This document shows, piece by piece, positions 11,251-22,661 of a stretch of DNA of 64,000 nucleotides (position 1 is its first letter; each line of letters begins with the position of its first letter). The notes below the pieces were generated by a model. It had not been told where the DNA came from. It saw only the letters and a list, made by a program, of their open reading frames with translations, and made no database searches. The position numbers were made by a program, and so were the translations under genes. The stretch lies in contig NC_133537.1 in assembly GCF_048544455.1 (NCBI RefSeq), forward strand, positions 20,087,541-20,151,540, given 5' to 3'. Source of the stretch: Silene latifolia. Taxonomy: Eukaryota > Streptophyta > Magnoliopsida > Caryophyllales > Caryophyllaceae.

Positions 11251-11318
11251 ATGGTAACAACCTTTCATCTTTGGGGTAGTCCTGGTAAGGTACCTTGGTA
11301 TGAGGGGGTGTTACAAAG

Positions 11319-11331
11319 TGGTATCGTAGCC
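11319..11331 (+). promoter_or_regulatory. Primer-binding site of element A
   Basis: TGGTATCGTAGCC lies three bases after the LTR. It matches the tRNA-Met primer site TGGTATCAGAGC apart from small changes. Confidence 0.8.
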
Positions 11332-12151
11332 GATGATTCCCGGCACCTAAAACAAATGAACCCAATGAACTTAGGGAGTCTAAATAAAATGAACCCGGGG
11401 AGAGTTGTTTGGAGCTACCGCAAAGACTTGGGAGACGTCCCGGAGTCGCACTAAGGCCCTTACAATCTCAAGCCGGTCACATGGGGGAAAATTTTGTATG
11501 TTGAGTCATGTGTGTGTAATACTTGTAACTTGAGCCTTGTATTGTTGTTGGATGAAATGAAAGGATCTGACCATGGTGGTATATGATAAAGGAAGTGCGT
11601 AGTTGCGTGTGACAGAACCTGGAGCATGTTATGTGGTCACTGCTTGGCTTTTGAAACGGGGTGTGGAGTGTCATATATAGATGGAAAATCTTGTTTAATT
11701 GTGTTAACGAAAGGTGAAGTAATTGGAGTATATGTAATGTGAGGTAGGATGTATTTATATGATCATGATGATGTTAATGTTTGGTTGTTAGTAGTAGCAT
11801 GTGTTTAAGCTCATGTGTCTATGCATATGAATGTCGTGTTTAATTTTCATGTGAGAATGATAAAAGTTCATTCATGTACTGGTATTTAGAAGTATTAGGT
11901 TGTTTTTGTTGCCTTATGCATGTTCAAGTTGTTTTGGCATTAGAAAGCTTGATTTATCTGAATACCGATTACGGAAGGGTTGTCTTAAAACTGTTATAAG
12001 TCAAGTTCTAGAAATGATATTGCTGTGATTCCAAGTTGAGGTGATAGCTTGTCCTCTTACGATTCTAACGATAGGTCACACGCCCAGAATGACCAAGTAA
12101 CGAGCGAGATATGACTGTTTTACGAAAACTGGACGGTCTTTGAGAAGCTGC

Positions 12152-12450
12152 GCCTATACTCGACCGAGTAGTCCCTACTCGGCCGAGTGTCTTTTATACT
12201 CGACCGAGTATTCCATATTCGGCCGAGTAATCTCTCTGTGATAATACTGTTTAGCATCTGGAGTTGTGAACTCGGCCGAGTAGTCGTATACTCGACCGAG
12301 TAAGGTCTACTCGGCCGAGTATTCCCAATACTCGACCGAGTAATCCTTCTGCGACAATTGAGTTTGCTTCTGGAGTCGAAAACTCGACCGAGTAATATAG
12401 TTACTCGACCGAGTACCTTGTACTCGACCTAATATGTTATGTACTCGACC
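12152..12450 (+). repeat. Higher-order array of the ACTCGACCGAGT palindrome
   Basis: Twelve copies, with ACTCGGCCGAGT and slightly decayed variants, fall into three blocks of four starting near 12152, 12269 and 12381. Related spacers (ctctgtgataatactg... and ttctgcgacaattgag...) separate the blocks, giving a unit of about 115 bp. Confidence 0.8.
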
Positions 12451-12475
12451 GAGTACCTCATTGGGCGGCCACTTT

Positions 12476-12603
12476 GAGTCGATGGCTATGTTCTTACTTT
12501 TGTTTTGAGTCGGTGGCTATGTTCTTACTTTTGTTTTGAGCCGGTGGCTATGTTTTTACATTGTTTTGAGTCGTAGGGTATATACACATGTATGTTTTGA
12601 GTC
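12476..12603 (+). repeat. 31-bp tandem repeat
   Basis: Units beginning GAGTCGATGGCTATGTT start at 12476, 12507, 12538 and 12568, with a partial one at 12598. The first two differ by one base; later ones diverge. No coding role is seen. Confidence 0.8.
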
Positions 12604-15568
12604 TTAACGCATTCTTTTATATGTGAGACGGTCTTGATACGTAAGTTCTAGGAAGTTATGACATGGAGAATGATGGCTTATGAGGGACATGTGTTGGGTA
12701 AGGAAGACATGTGTTAATGTGGTTGTAAAGGATAGTGGAAAAAGAAAAGGGAAGAATGATGAGCTAATCGAGGTAAAGAGCATGTTTTGTGAGATATGAT
12801 GAGTGATATAGTTGTGTGTTGGGTAGTATAAAAGTAAGTGTATATGGGCAAGGGTGATGTAAGTGTAAAGAAGCATGAGAATGAAAGATTGAGATAAGGG
12901 ATACGAATAGTGGCATATTTGGATGTGTAAGGATTTATTGAGGAAGACAGCTATGATAGAGTTGCTTAAGGATATATGTAATGGAAGGTTGTTGTAAGAA
13001 GATAGGAAAGAGAGGTATATAGTGAACTTAAAGGAAGTTATGTCGCGATGTGGATTTGTAGATAGTTGCTAAGTTTGGGAAGTTGGAATATCAAGGGGTG
13101 AGCCTAGTGTGTAATTCTTTGGACAAACGGTATGAAGTGAATTTTGGTTTCTAGAGATGCGAAAGGGAGATACGACTAATTGAAGAAAGCTGTTAGTGCG
13201 TGGACTTGATGGTGACAAGGGTGAGTGTGAAGCAAGATTAGAGATGATAAATGATAAGAAGAATGATAAGATATTTATATGAATTAATGGAATTAGAGTT
13301 GTGGAGCTATGGAGAAATAAACAAATTACTAAAGAGTTAGGTATAGAGAGAGGAAGGCGATGAATTATTAATTGGTATTATTGAGTAAAAAGGGGGAAAT
13401 AAGGATGGAAGTAAGTTGGGAGAATGTTGACCGGAGTTAAGGAGCATGAAGGTAAGAAATTATGGAAATGTACGATATCCCCACTAGAGGGTGTGAGTTA
13501 ATGGTTATATAGGAGAGCAGGACGACGTGTTAGCCGTGAGTTTCGAGGTATTAAGGGAATAAGGAGCTTGTAGAGTGGTTACACGATCTGAGATTTTGGT
13601 GGAGAGTTAAGTAACGATATGATAAAGGATAGAATTGGGAATAGTGTTGAGGTAAATCTTGTTGATGGATTGGATGTTCGTTATTTGGGATGATAACCAA
13701 AGAGAGAAAACGGATTGTGATATTAAGAAGTGATAGTAAGAGAGTAGTCACATGAAGGATGTTGGTGCCATAGTATTGTCACTAGTGGTTGAGGATGATG
13801 TTACTTTAGGGAAGCTAGTTGATCTAATGAGGTTGATTTTGTAGAGACCAGATAGATATGTATGGTTGTGAGAGAGTATAAGATGTGGTTATATGAGGCG
13901 GTTGTTAGTAGTTGAGTATTAATGGTATGGTTACATTTGGCAGGGGGTGATGGTTATGCGGATGGGAGAATATGTTATGAGGGGTGTACGAGTTAAGCTC
14001 GGGTGAGAGGTAACTTTTAACAGGTGGTAACTTACGTGATCAGGATTGACTAGTTGGATGTGATTATGGGTCTAAGATGTATATAAATGTTTGTGTGAGG
14101 TTGTGACCTCACGAGAAGCGGTATGGTGTGGTAGTTTTAATGTTGTTATATGAATGTTCTGTAATATATATTGGATAGGGAACTTAATGGAATGATGATC
14201 AAAAGTGATAGTTTGGGTGATCTGACAAGACTGGTTATATTTGCATGTGTATTCATGATATATGTTTATTCCATGAAAAGTATGGATGGTATGCATGAGA
14301 TTCTTGCCTATTTATTCCGTATGATATATGGTGTTGTGATGCGTAAAAAGCGACCTTGAGTAAGTTTTCTTGTCCGTGATGTTATATTGAGTCAGTGTTT
14401 AAGGGATTGTGTATGTCGTGATGTCTATCAGTGTGGTTGTGGTGCCTCGGGTGGTGATCCGGGCACGGTACTTAGTGTTGTGATGCGGGCATTTTCGCAC
14501 TGCGGTACGGTTGTGGTGGCGGTTTTGCGATGCCGTCACCGGTTGTGGTGGAGTAGGCGGGATGATTATGATTCGAGTTTCGACAGTACATACCAGTTAT
14601 ACATAGATTGTTGTTTTGTTGCTGTTGTTTCTTATGAGTTTCGATTTGACATGTAGACCGTCGTTTTGTTTGTTGATGTTTCTTACCAGTTTCGGTTTGG
14701 GAATGAGGGTAGAGGATGATATGAAAGAGAGTTGTATATGTTTTCGTTGTTATCATGGTATAGTGATATTCTGTTGATGGGGCACAGTTGTGATAGGTTT
14801 TACTGTAATTTTGATCTTGTTCTAGATGAGGCTTTGGTAGACATGGTAATGATCTGATATATGCAAGTGATTCGTAGAACATGTGTAGTAATGATCTGAT
14901 ATATGCAGGCGGTTCATAATCTTTTGTTGAGATAGTGAGTGCAGGATATTGGGAATTGGTGTCATGTTAAGTTATGTATGAGTTTTGCGGTAATGAAAGA
15001 AAAGTACTTGAGGATCTAATATGAGTGTACGTAACAAGTGTGGAATGTGAGTTATGCTTTTGGTGATATGAGTTTTATATAGAGTTTATATAGAGAGGTG
15101 TGTCATGTTGCGGTAATGTGGAAGATTTGAAGTTTTGGGTTAAGCTAAAGATTTTGAAATTGAAGGATGAGAGTTGTTTAAGTAAGAGAGCCTAAGATAT
15201 ATGCATGGCGACTGTTCAGATTATAAGTGGTTATCTTTGACACGCGGTGGTGATGGGGATAATGAGAAAATATAGCTAGGATTTAGTATTAGCGAGTTAC
15301 GAGGACGTAACATTTATCTTAAGAGGAGTAGGATGCGATAAAGGATAAAAGAGATTTTGATGGTTGTACATATGGTAGTATAATTGGAAGTAGAGTGTTG
15401 GTGTAGCATAAAGGTCGGATATTTGTTTGATCAAAGGTCATGACCGTGCTTGTAGTAGTTCGATGTTTAGCAATGAGAGAATATTTCAACAGTGTTGATA
15501 GTTGAATGACAATGATTATGAGTCCAATAGTTTTGTCAGTTGGAAGATGATGTTTATGTGTGTGAGTA

Positions 15569-15600
15569 AACTTCGAGGACGAAGTTCGTTTTAAGGATGA
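15569..15600 (+). promoter_or_regulatory. Internal AACTTCG...CGAAGTT hairpin with purine tract
   Basis: AACTTCG-AGGA-CGAAGTT is followed by ttttaaggatgatagaatg and then TGTAACA. It closely copies the 3' polypurine region at 15983-16019, some 414 bp upstream of it. Confidence 0.6.
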
Positions 15601-15982
15601 TAGAATGTAACATTCCGTTTTGATGATTGATCTTCTTTTGTGGTTGAGTGATATTTAGTGTTATGGAAGTGATACAAGGTTGGCAACATTATATTGTGGT
15701 TATTGGGTAATGTTATGGAGTCAGTATTGAGAACCTATGCTATAGTTGAGACGATATCGTGAGCCATGTTGTGGAAGGAAGAGTGGTTTGTGGAGTTGGT
15801 GTTAAGTGTCCATGTTTTATAGGTTGGGTTGGAACTTCGTGGTCGTGTTTTGTTTTGTTTGTTGTTTTGCTTTGAGTCGGGGTAATGATTCTTGTGGAGA
15901 CTTGTGTAGTTCCTTAGTGTTGTTATATGTGGTTGGTTTAGTCTTGGGGCGTAGTGTTGTGCTTTGTTTTATAGTAGAGTGT

Positions 15983-16019
15983 GAACTTCGGGACGAAGTT
16001 CTTTTTAAGGGGGGAAGAT
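15983..16019 (+). promoter_or_regulatory. 3' hairpin and polypurine tract of element A
   Basis: GAACTTCG and CGAAGTTC arms precede tttttaaggggggaagat, the purine tract that primes plus-strand DNA, directly before the 3' LTR. Confidence 0.8.
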
Positions 16020-17335
16020 TGTAACACTACGGACTTTACTTGGTGACTACTCGACCGAGTAACGCCTACTCGGCCGAGTAGTCCGAGGTTGTGTGTTGTT
16101 TTGGTTTGTGAGGAACACTCGGCCGAGTATAGTTAACACTCGACCGAGTATGGGACACTCGGCCGAGTATACACTTACTCGGTCGAGTGCCCGGTTTGAC
16201 GGAGTGTTATTTCGACGGTTTGATTAGGGAATGTTTAGGGTATTTTATATTTCCGCGTCAGTTTCTAATATCATTTGAAAGCTTTATCATTCTACGATCT
16301 CTCCCTAATCACTCCCTAATCATCCTCATATCTCGTTGTGTGTGCAAATCGTCGTGATCCTTGCGTGTAGTCTCTTATTCTCCTGTTGGTAAGTTTCATT
16401 CCCTTGTCATTTGTATTCTTTTGGGGTTATTGTATATATGGAATTGGGGAAAATGGGATTGTGCAATGTGTAATTGTAGTATGTGATTATTGTTGTAGGT
16501 GACGACGTGATATTTGTTATGCATTTGTGTGGTTGATTACTGAGATAGCGGATTGCGAAAAGGTAGGGTTTCCCTACTCGGTTCTTGTCAATTGATTTTA
16601 GATTGTGCTTGTTGTAATTGTTGTTATCTGCTGATCATCGGAGTATGGAGATTGTTGTGACGATGTTGGTATGAGCGGATTGAGATGGCTGTGATGTCAT
16701 GTGATTGTGATTGTGGTGGAGTCACTTGCGGGAGTGGCTTCACACCCTAGTTCGCCCTCCGTGGAACCCGCCACGGGAGGGGATGTGCACATTAAGGGGA
16801 CGGGGATGGTTAGTCGCTCGTTGATGTGGACTAGGTGGGGATGGGTGCGGTCACCCATCGGCGGCGAGGATTACCATTGCGATGGGTAATCTGGCGGGGC
16901 TACACACTTCGGTGTGTAGTCGATTCTCGTGCGTGAGATCGATGATCGGCTAGCGGTAATGTTGTTGTCTTATATTGATTGAGTAGTAATCTTGACCCGT
17001 GTTGTTGTTTTGTAAAAACTGCGGTGATCCATTCGGGGATGGTGAGCAGGTGACGGAGTGATCTGATTATTGAGCTTGGGGGCAGTCATGGGAGAGTCAC
17101 CACGCTGGATTAGATGACACCATCACGAGCTTTAGTTAATGTTTTGGTAGTTGTTACCATTTGGATAATTCGTTTATTAGATTTTGGAGACTATGTAACC
17201 TTTATAATTACCGTACATTAATAAATGTGTTTGGTATTATTTTTGATATATACTAACCTCGGGCAACCGAGATGGTAACAACCTTTCATGCTGGGGTAGT
17301 CCTGGTAAGGTACCTTGGTATGAGGGGGTGTTACA
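16020..17335 (+). repeat. 3' LTR of element A
   Basis: 1316 bp, colinear with the 5' LTR and very similar. The differences are mostly short replaced blocks of 2-6 bases rather than scattered single changes. It contains the same palindrome array (16049-16190), the hairpin at 16755-16781 and the GNRA hairpin at 17258-17271. Confidence 0.92.
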
Positions 17336-17548
17336 ATGCTGGTTAAGGGGACTTCCGTGTTACCTAGTTATTTGGTTAACCATTTTAGCAAAAACGAGCC
17401 ATCCGTCAATGGGGCTAATCAAACATGGGCTTGGCCGAGTTATGCTTAACGTAGCAACTAGCAAGGGAGGGAATAGCTATGGTTAGGGAGAGAATAACGT
17501 CTTAAATGAGAATTTGTGTAACAACTTAGCGTAGAGAAGGGTTAAGAG

Positions 17549-18040
17549 TAGACCAATCAAATGGGTCGGGCGGGTCAGATCCTGAATCGGGTCATACAGG
17601 TCCCGTTAAAATACGAATTGAGTCAATTACTGGTCAGGGTAGGGTTAAAATAGTTCCAGAGCCACATTTTTTTACCATCTTTTAAATCAAGAAAACATTT
17701 TCTAAAAATTATATTTTATTTAATAAATTTATTTTTAATTGTGTTTGTAATTAAAAATAATATCAAAAATAATATATAATATATAAATATTACTTTGTAA
17801 TGTTTTAATAACATTTGTGGCTTATTCTTCGTATGTTCTATATTCATATTTATGCATAAATGAAGTTTGACCCATCAAGTCGTGCGAATAGAATTGGGGT
17901 TCGACGCTATATTTACGGGTCATTTTGTGTTCTGATGAGTCGGGTCGCAAGTTGCAAGTCAATATTTTTGGGTCTTGACCCTTAAAAAACTGATTGACTC
18001 GGGTCAGGTTTACCGGTCGAGTCAAATTTTGACAGGTCTA
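17549..18040. mobile_element. Non-autonomous TIR element rich in GGGTCGG
   Basis: Ends TAGACCAATCAAA and TTTGACAGGTCTA are inverted repeats. The interior has the same GGGTCRGGT vocabulary as the element at 8867. No clear target duplication is visible. No coding sequence. Confidence 0.55.
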
Positions 18041-18722
18041 ATTGCGTGAGTTTTTAGTAGATGTTGCTTATTGTATTAGACTTTCTCGTATATAATTCAT
18101 ATATAATTTGTCTTTGTAAAATTGTCACTAGATTTTATTTTTCTTCTACAAAAGAAAAAGAATTAGAGACACCGGATTTATTGTACAAGGTACATAATTC
18201 ATAATTGATTGATGTGAAGGTATAAAACTCTTAATTGATTGCTTTTAGTTCACTTTCGTCGGCGATGAGCCGATGATTAAATAGTTAGACGAAGAAAGCA
18301 AATATCCAATGTAAATTAAGAGCGCAAGTCTAAAACTTGACAATGGATTACCATTCAAGGTAGTTGATAACATAAAAAATAATATAAGGTAGTATTTTTA
18401 CAAATATCCCAAAATATAATGTAATTTACGATACTTTTAAAAATAATCTAAAACTTGACAATGGATTACCATTCAAGAAAGTGAAGATCAAATATACACT
18501 AGCTTTTATTTGATTCCACCCTAAAACAAACGTCTCAAAAAAACATTCCCAAAATTTCACTCTTTACAATGAAAACCCCCAAATCAAGACCTTAAAATAT
18601 TGCACATTCTATCAATTCTACCTTACCATCTGTACATAATCAAAACTACACAAATTATAGAATAAAACAGCCGTACCATGTAAGACGATAAACCAAAAAA
18701 AAAAAAAAATTAAATTAAGTAA
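18041..18722. other. Intergenic, 3' flank of the kinase gene
   Basis: AT-rich with no gene. A short phrase, aaaacttgacaatggattaccattcaag, occurs twice (near 18331 and 18451). A poly(A) tract lies near 18696-18708. The kinase 3' UTR and polyadenylation site are presumably here but I cannot place them. Confidence 0.4.
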
Positions 18723-19591
18723 TCAAACTTGAGCTAGAAGTAGTTGGTGTTCATCAACATCATCATACCCTTGACAAAACCAACCATCCCCCAAAATCTC
18801 ATCAACACTAATCCTACACTCTGGGTTCGAATCCAACATTCGCAACAACAACCACTTCAAACCCGGCGACAACCACTTTGGCAACCCGAATTCCCCCTTC
18901 ATCATCTTTTTCCATATTCCCTTCCCCTCTCCCCCAAATGGCAACGTACCCGTTGCCATCACGTATCTAACACCACCCCGCATGACCACACGTCAGCTTT
19001 CTCCCCGTCATACCCGCATTCCCCTGCAGCCATTGCCACCTCCGGCGCTGCGTACTCAACCGTCCCGCACGGCTCCCAAAACCGCGCCACGCCCTTTCCT
19101 TCCCACACCCCGCACAGACCAAAATCGGATAGTTTTGCTCTCCATTGATCATCAACGAGTATATTTTCCGGTTTTATATCGCGATGAAACACGCCACGTG
19201 AGTGACAGTGTTTCACCGCGGAGATTAGCTGTCGAAAGTAATGACGACTAATATCCTCCGTAAACCTTCCACCATTTTTAACAATCATTTCAAACAAATC
19301 GCCGCGTTTCGCATATTCCGTAACTATATAGACTTGGTCATCGTTTTTGTGTTGAGATTGTTTATTACCGGCTAAGAAAACTTCGACGAGTTTGATGATA
19401 TGTGGATGGTCGTCTAATCTCGTCAATGCTTGTATTTCTTGTTCAACGTTCTTTGTTGCACAACCGTGTAACGCTTTAATAGCGACGCCGTTGCCGGTGA
19501 CGGTGTCTTTAGCGTGGTATACTTTAGCGTAGGCTCCGTTATTGAGGAGCTTAACAAGCTTGTATTTTCCGGAAATGTGTTTGTCAAGCAT
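18723..19591 (-). CDS. CIPK/SnRK3-like Ser/Thr protein kinase, intronless, with a 2-bp frameshift
   Basis: The only cellular gene recognised. The N-terminal 208 residues carry kinase subdomains I-IX: a degenerate Gly loop (NNGAYAKV), VAIK lysine at 39, HRDIKPEN at 136-143, DFG at 156-158, APE at 182-184 and ADVWSCG near 199-205. Two extra bases (near 18966-18967) then shift the frame into a stop. The other frame continues with subdomains X-XI (ATGTLPFGG, then a KGEFGLPKWLSPGLKWLL segment, then RISVDEILGDGWF) and ends about 14 residues after the WF..GY motif. Both halves are otherwise intact, so this is either a recent pseudogene or a sequence error. CIPKs phosphorylate transporters and other targets when bound by calcium-sensing CBL proteins through a NAF motif; that C-terminal domain is absent here (about 290 versus about 430 residues), so CBL control is doubtful. 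The start ATG is the first in frame, with a TATA box 80 bp upstream. Confidence 0.8.
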
Positions 19592-19671
19592 ATTTGGGTT
19601 TTTCAGCTAATTACTAATTAAATTTTATGATGTGGTTTGTTTTTGTGTGGGGGTTACATGTGAACGACGCA

Positions 19672-19679
19672 TATTTATA
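19672..19679 (-). promoter_or_regulatory. TATA box of the kinase gene
   Basis: TATAAATA on the minus strand, 80 bp upstream of the kinase ATG, at a plausible distance for a short 5' UTR. Confidence 0.6.
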
Positions 19680-19689
19680 GTGGACCGAC

Positions 19690-19915
19690 GAGGATATACC
19701 CTATGTGCCATGTATTATATGAGCAATAGGTCTTGGTATAGACGGGTGGGGCGAACAGACGGGTAAAGACCTCTAATAAAATGGGTAGGGGGGACAAGGT
19801 GGGGCACCTCCATGTGCTTCCCACTTTATGGTAAATGGATATTTTGTGAGGGGAAATGGTATCCGTCTATACGTATAGACGGATAGTGTCCGTCTATAAT
19901 GAGAATTTGTGTTAT
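19690..19915. repeat. Partial MITE with TCCGTCTATA ends
   Basis: The right part (about 19858-19908) contains nested inverted TCCGTCTATA/TATAGACGGA words followed by ATGAGAATTTG, as at the ends of the element at 43492-43676. The left end is diverged (tagacgggtgggg), so the copy is old or truncated. Confidence 0.45.
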
Positions 19916-20344
19916 ACGAGTTCTGTTTTTGCCGATGGTTGCATTATTCGAATAAATTTTATTTGAGAATTTAATGTTGATTGTTATATTATTCGAATAA
20001 ATTTTATTTTAAATAATATGATATTTGATTAGTCACAAATTTATTTATAAAACGTTAATCATGCATAATTAATTATCACTTATTAATTTTAATTAAAATT
20101 GTATGTATTTCATTTTAAAACATTGAAGTTAAACCTAAAAAAATCAAATTTGAGAAAAACTAATTTATTTTTATTTACAAGTAAAAATATTAAAGGTCAT
20201 ATATGAATTATATTATTTTTCCTCAGTTATAATAAAATTTTATAACAGGCCGCACAAAGCGTAGAATACTACCTAGTGTATTTCTATTTTTGAGTATTCT
20301 AATTAATTGAGGGATTGTTTTTCAGGATTTCCACTATACTTATT
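19916..20344. other. Intergenic, AT-rich
   Basis: No gene seen. A 20-odd base phrase containing attcgaataaattttattt is repeated at about 19948 and 19992. Confidence 0.4.
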
Positions 20345-20547
20345 ACTCCCTCCGTCCCGGTCATTTGTTATTCTTTGATTTTGGCACAAAGACCAAGAAA
20401 AGAGGAGAGAGACAATTACTAAATGACATGTGGACCAAATTGAGTGTGAATGACCAAATTATTCACCAAATGCATTCCTAATATAGAAAGGATAACAAAC
20501 GACTGAGACACCCCAAAATGGAAAAGGACAACAAATGACCGAGACAT
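20345..20547. mobile_element. Stowaway-like MITE, degraded right end
   Basis: The left end CTCCCTCCGTCCCGGTCATTTG after TA is the usual Stowaway (Tc1/mariner) terminus of plants. The right end aacaaatgaccgagac is its diverged complement. Non-coding. Confidence 0.65.
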
Positions 20548-20589
20548 GCTTAGCTATTTCGTAAAAGTTTTGGATGACGAAAATGAGTT

Positions 20590-20795
20590 GTACCCCTTTG
20601 TTCCGGTCATTTTTTTAACTTTGATTTTGGCACGAAGATCAAGAAAAGAGGAAAGGGTCAATTATCAAGTAGACCGATTTGGTATGAAGGATCAAATTGC
20701 ACATCAAAGGCATTCTTATAATAGAAAAGATCAACAATTGATGGAGACACACCTAAATAAAATAGGTAAATAAATGACTATGACTGAGGTTATAA
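20590..20795. mobile_element. Second diverged Stowaway-like copy
   Basis: Colinear with the neighbouring copy at 20345: ttgttccggtcattt, then aactttgattttggcacgaagatcaagaaaagag, then aataaatgactatgac. The two may be one duplicated or doubly inserted element. Non-coding. Confidence 0.5.
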
Positions 20796-20850
20796 TTTAA
20801 GGATAAACTAAGGGAATAATGAAAGAATAAAATAAAGGGTGTAATATGTG

Positions 20851-22276
20851 CAGGGGCGGATCCAGGATTTGACTAAAGGGGTGGCACACTAAGAAAAAAA
20901 AATTGCGGACAACATTTATACATTAAAATTCTAACATTGTCAATACATATATACCAAAAACTCTAAACCAAATACCAACAAACCTAAGTCCATTATTCTA
21001 GAGGGCATATCCATTTTCGGCGATAGAATGTACCTCACATGAGCGTAGAATTGTAAAGTTGTAGCGGACAAGAACGGTCAAAACTTGAACACAGCCATAT
21101 CATTCACATTAATCTTAGATAATAAATAAACGACAACGAAATAAATGCAACTAAGAGGCGAAACACCAAGCAAAACTAATGCAATTAAGAGGCGAAACAC
21201 CAACCCACATCTTACTATATCTTCAATCCACCTTTGGGAAGCAAGTCTAAGACGCCCGGCTACCGAAATGACTGGAATGCTGGATTCGCCTCTATGATAC
21301 TCACACTTCCATCTCATTACTTGTAATTATACATCAATCAATAACCCACAGTACTAAAATTACATGCTTATCCTTGGTTTTCTTCTGTATTCGTTTCTTG
21401 TTGAATTGGCAGGCAAACTCTTATTGGCTAAATGAGGTACTATGGGGTTTATACAAGGCTATTACTTATGTAAAAGAGCTTTACGGAAATCCCACGGTCT
21501 ATTATTCAGCGGGGCCAAGCGCCTCTGTTAGCCCTCCCCTACCCTACCTCTGCTGTCCGGAGGACTCAACACCCTTGGTTCATTTTACCCAAAAGATGGA
21601 AATACTTAAACATTGATGTATGTGAAACCAAAATGCAGGCATGAGTGATGCAGGAAATGTGCGACTTTCACAAGGAAGGCATGATATGAAGAGAATCAAT
21701 TACTACAAAACCTACCTGATGGCACTAAAGAAGGCGGGGCCAAACGCCTCTATAATTACCCAATATACATAAATTGAACTCAAACAAGTATCCTACGAAT
21801 CGAAATTAATTGCTAAGTGAGTGATTGATTTAGGGTTTGAGAAAAATGAGATAATTAACCAATCATTCAATCTAAACTAACCCAAATCTACAATTACACA
21901 AATAGAGAAATAGATTAACAAACTAATAAGAACAATTAACAAATTAATGAACCAAATATTCAATCAATCAAATGCTCAAGAATCGAATTTGGGCGAAAAA
22001 AAATTACTTACCCACTACCCAGGGCGGCACTACGGCAGGATTAAGGCCGGAGGTGAGGAGTAAGCCGACGGTAAGGTGGAAGGCCGGAGGTGGGCGGCGG
22101 TAAGGTGGTCGTATTTTGGATATTGGTTTTGTTTTATTTTGTATAGAATAGAGTATCTTTACGTGGTATTCTATAGCGCCTCTCCTCTTTTTTTTTTTTC
22201 AGATTTTCAGTTTTTTTTGTTTTTTCTTCACGTGAGGGCACGTGCCCTCACTTTTCCCCCCGCAAATCCGCCCCTG
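20851..22276. mobile_element. Non-autonomous hAT element, 1.4 kb
   Basis: An 11-bp perfect inverted repeat CAGGGGCGGAT...ATCCGCCCCTG is flanked by an exact 8-bp duplication aatatgtg (20843-20850 and 22277-22284), diagnostic of hAT insertion. The interior has no transposase. A short phrase GGCGGGGCCAAACGCCTCT occurs twice (near 21511 and 21734). Confidence 0.9.
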
Positions 22277-22591
22277 AATATGTGGAATGAGTGGCGGGTG
22301 GTGAATTGGTGAGTGATGAGCATTGGATGAGGTAGATGGGCATGGGTGAGGTGTTTCAAACACGTTGTATTGAGGTGGATTTCATTAATTTTATTGGTTG
22401 ATTACATTTGGAATTAGTCTACTTATCATTTTATTATTCCTAATAATTAGTCTAATATAGTCTCTAAACGGTTTCAAATCGGCGCATCCTTTACTGATTA
22501 ACAAGTCAATAATGGAGGGCAGTAGATTGGTGCAATTTTAATATTTTATCCATTTTTATTATATGGTCCATAGTTTGATAAGAGAACTGTT

Positions 22592-22661
22592 GACTATTGT
22601 TTTTTTTTTTTTTTTTTTTTTGAAGCGGGAAAATGGCTTCCCCGCCTAGTCGGGACTATTG
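22592..22661 (-). mobile_element. Minimal retroposed 3' tail with target duplication
   Basis: A poly(T) head and about 33 bases of unique sequence are bounded by gactattg on both sides (22592-22599 and 22654-22661). On the minus strand this is a severely 5'-truncated LINE- or SINE-like 3' end with a poly(A) tail. Confidence 0.65.

Larger units (their letters stand above)
9989..11315 (+). repeat. 5' LTR of element A
   Basis: 1327 bp, TGTAACA to TTACA. It holds six copies of the palindrome ACTCGRYCGAGT near its start (about 10018-10166), the GTGCACAT-associated hairpin (10727-10753) and a GNRA-capped hairpin (11237-11250). Confidence 0.92.
11332..15980 (+). mobile_element. Non-coding interior of element A
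   Basis: About 4.6 kb with no gag, protease, RT or integrase motif in any frame; the open frames present are short and unrelated to known proteins. It holds a second array of ACTCGRYCGAGT palindromes (12152-12450), a 31-bp tandem repeat (12476-12603), and an internal copy of the hairpin plus purine tract at 15569-15600 followed by TGTAACA-like text. Confidence 0.75.
9989..17335 (+). mobile_element. LTR retrotransposon A, structurally complete but non-coding
   Basis: A 7347-bp element with paired LTRs, a tRNA-Met primer site, a 3' polypurine tract and an exact 5-bp target duplication. LTRs starting TGTAACA and ending TTACA are usual for Tekay/Del-like chromoviruses. The 4.7 kb interior has no gag or pol, so it depends on enzymes from another element (LARD-type). 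Confidence 0.9.

Noticed and set aside
11477..14882. Minus-strand frames of 65-136 codons in the interior of element A
   Set aside because: Their text is rich in His, Thr and Tyr from GT-rich complement DNA, and no gag or pol motif is found on either strand.
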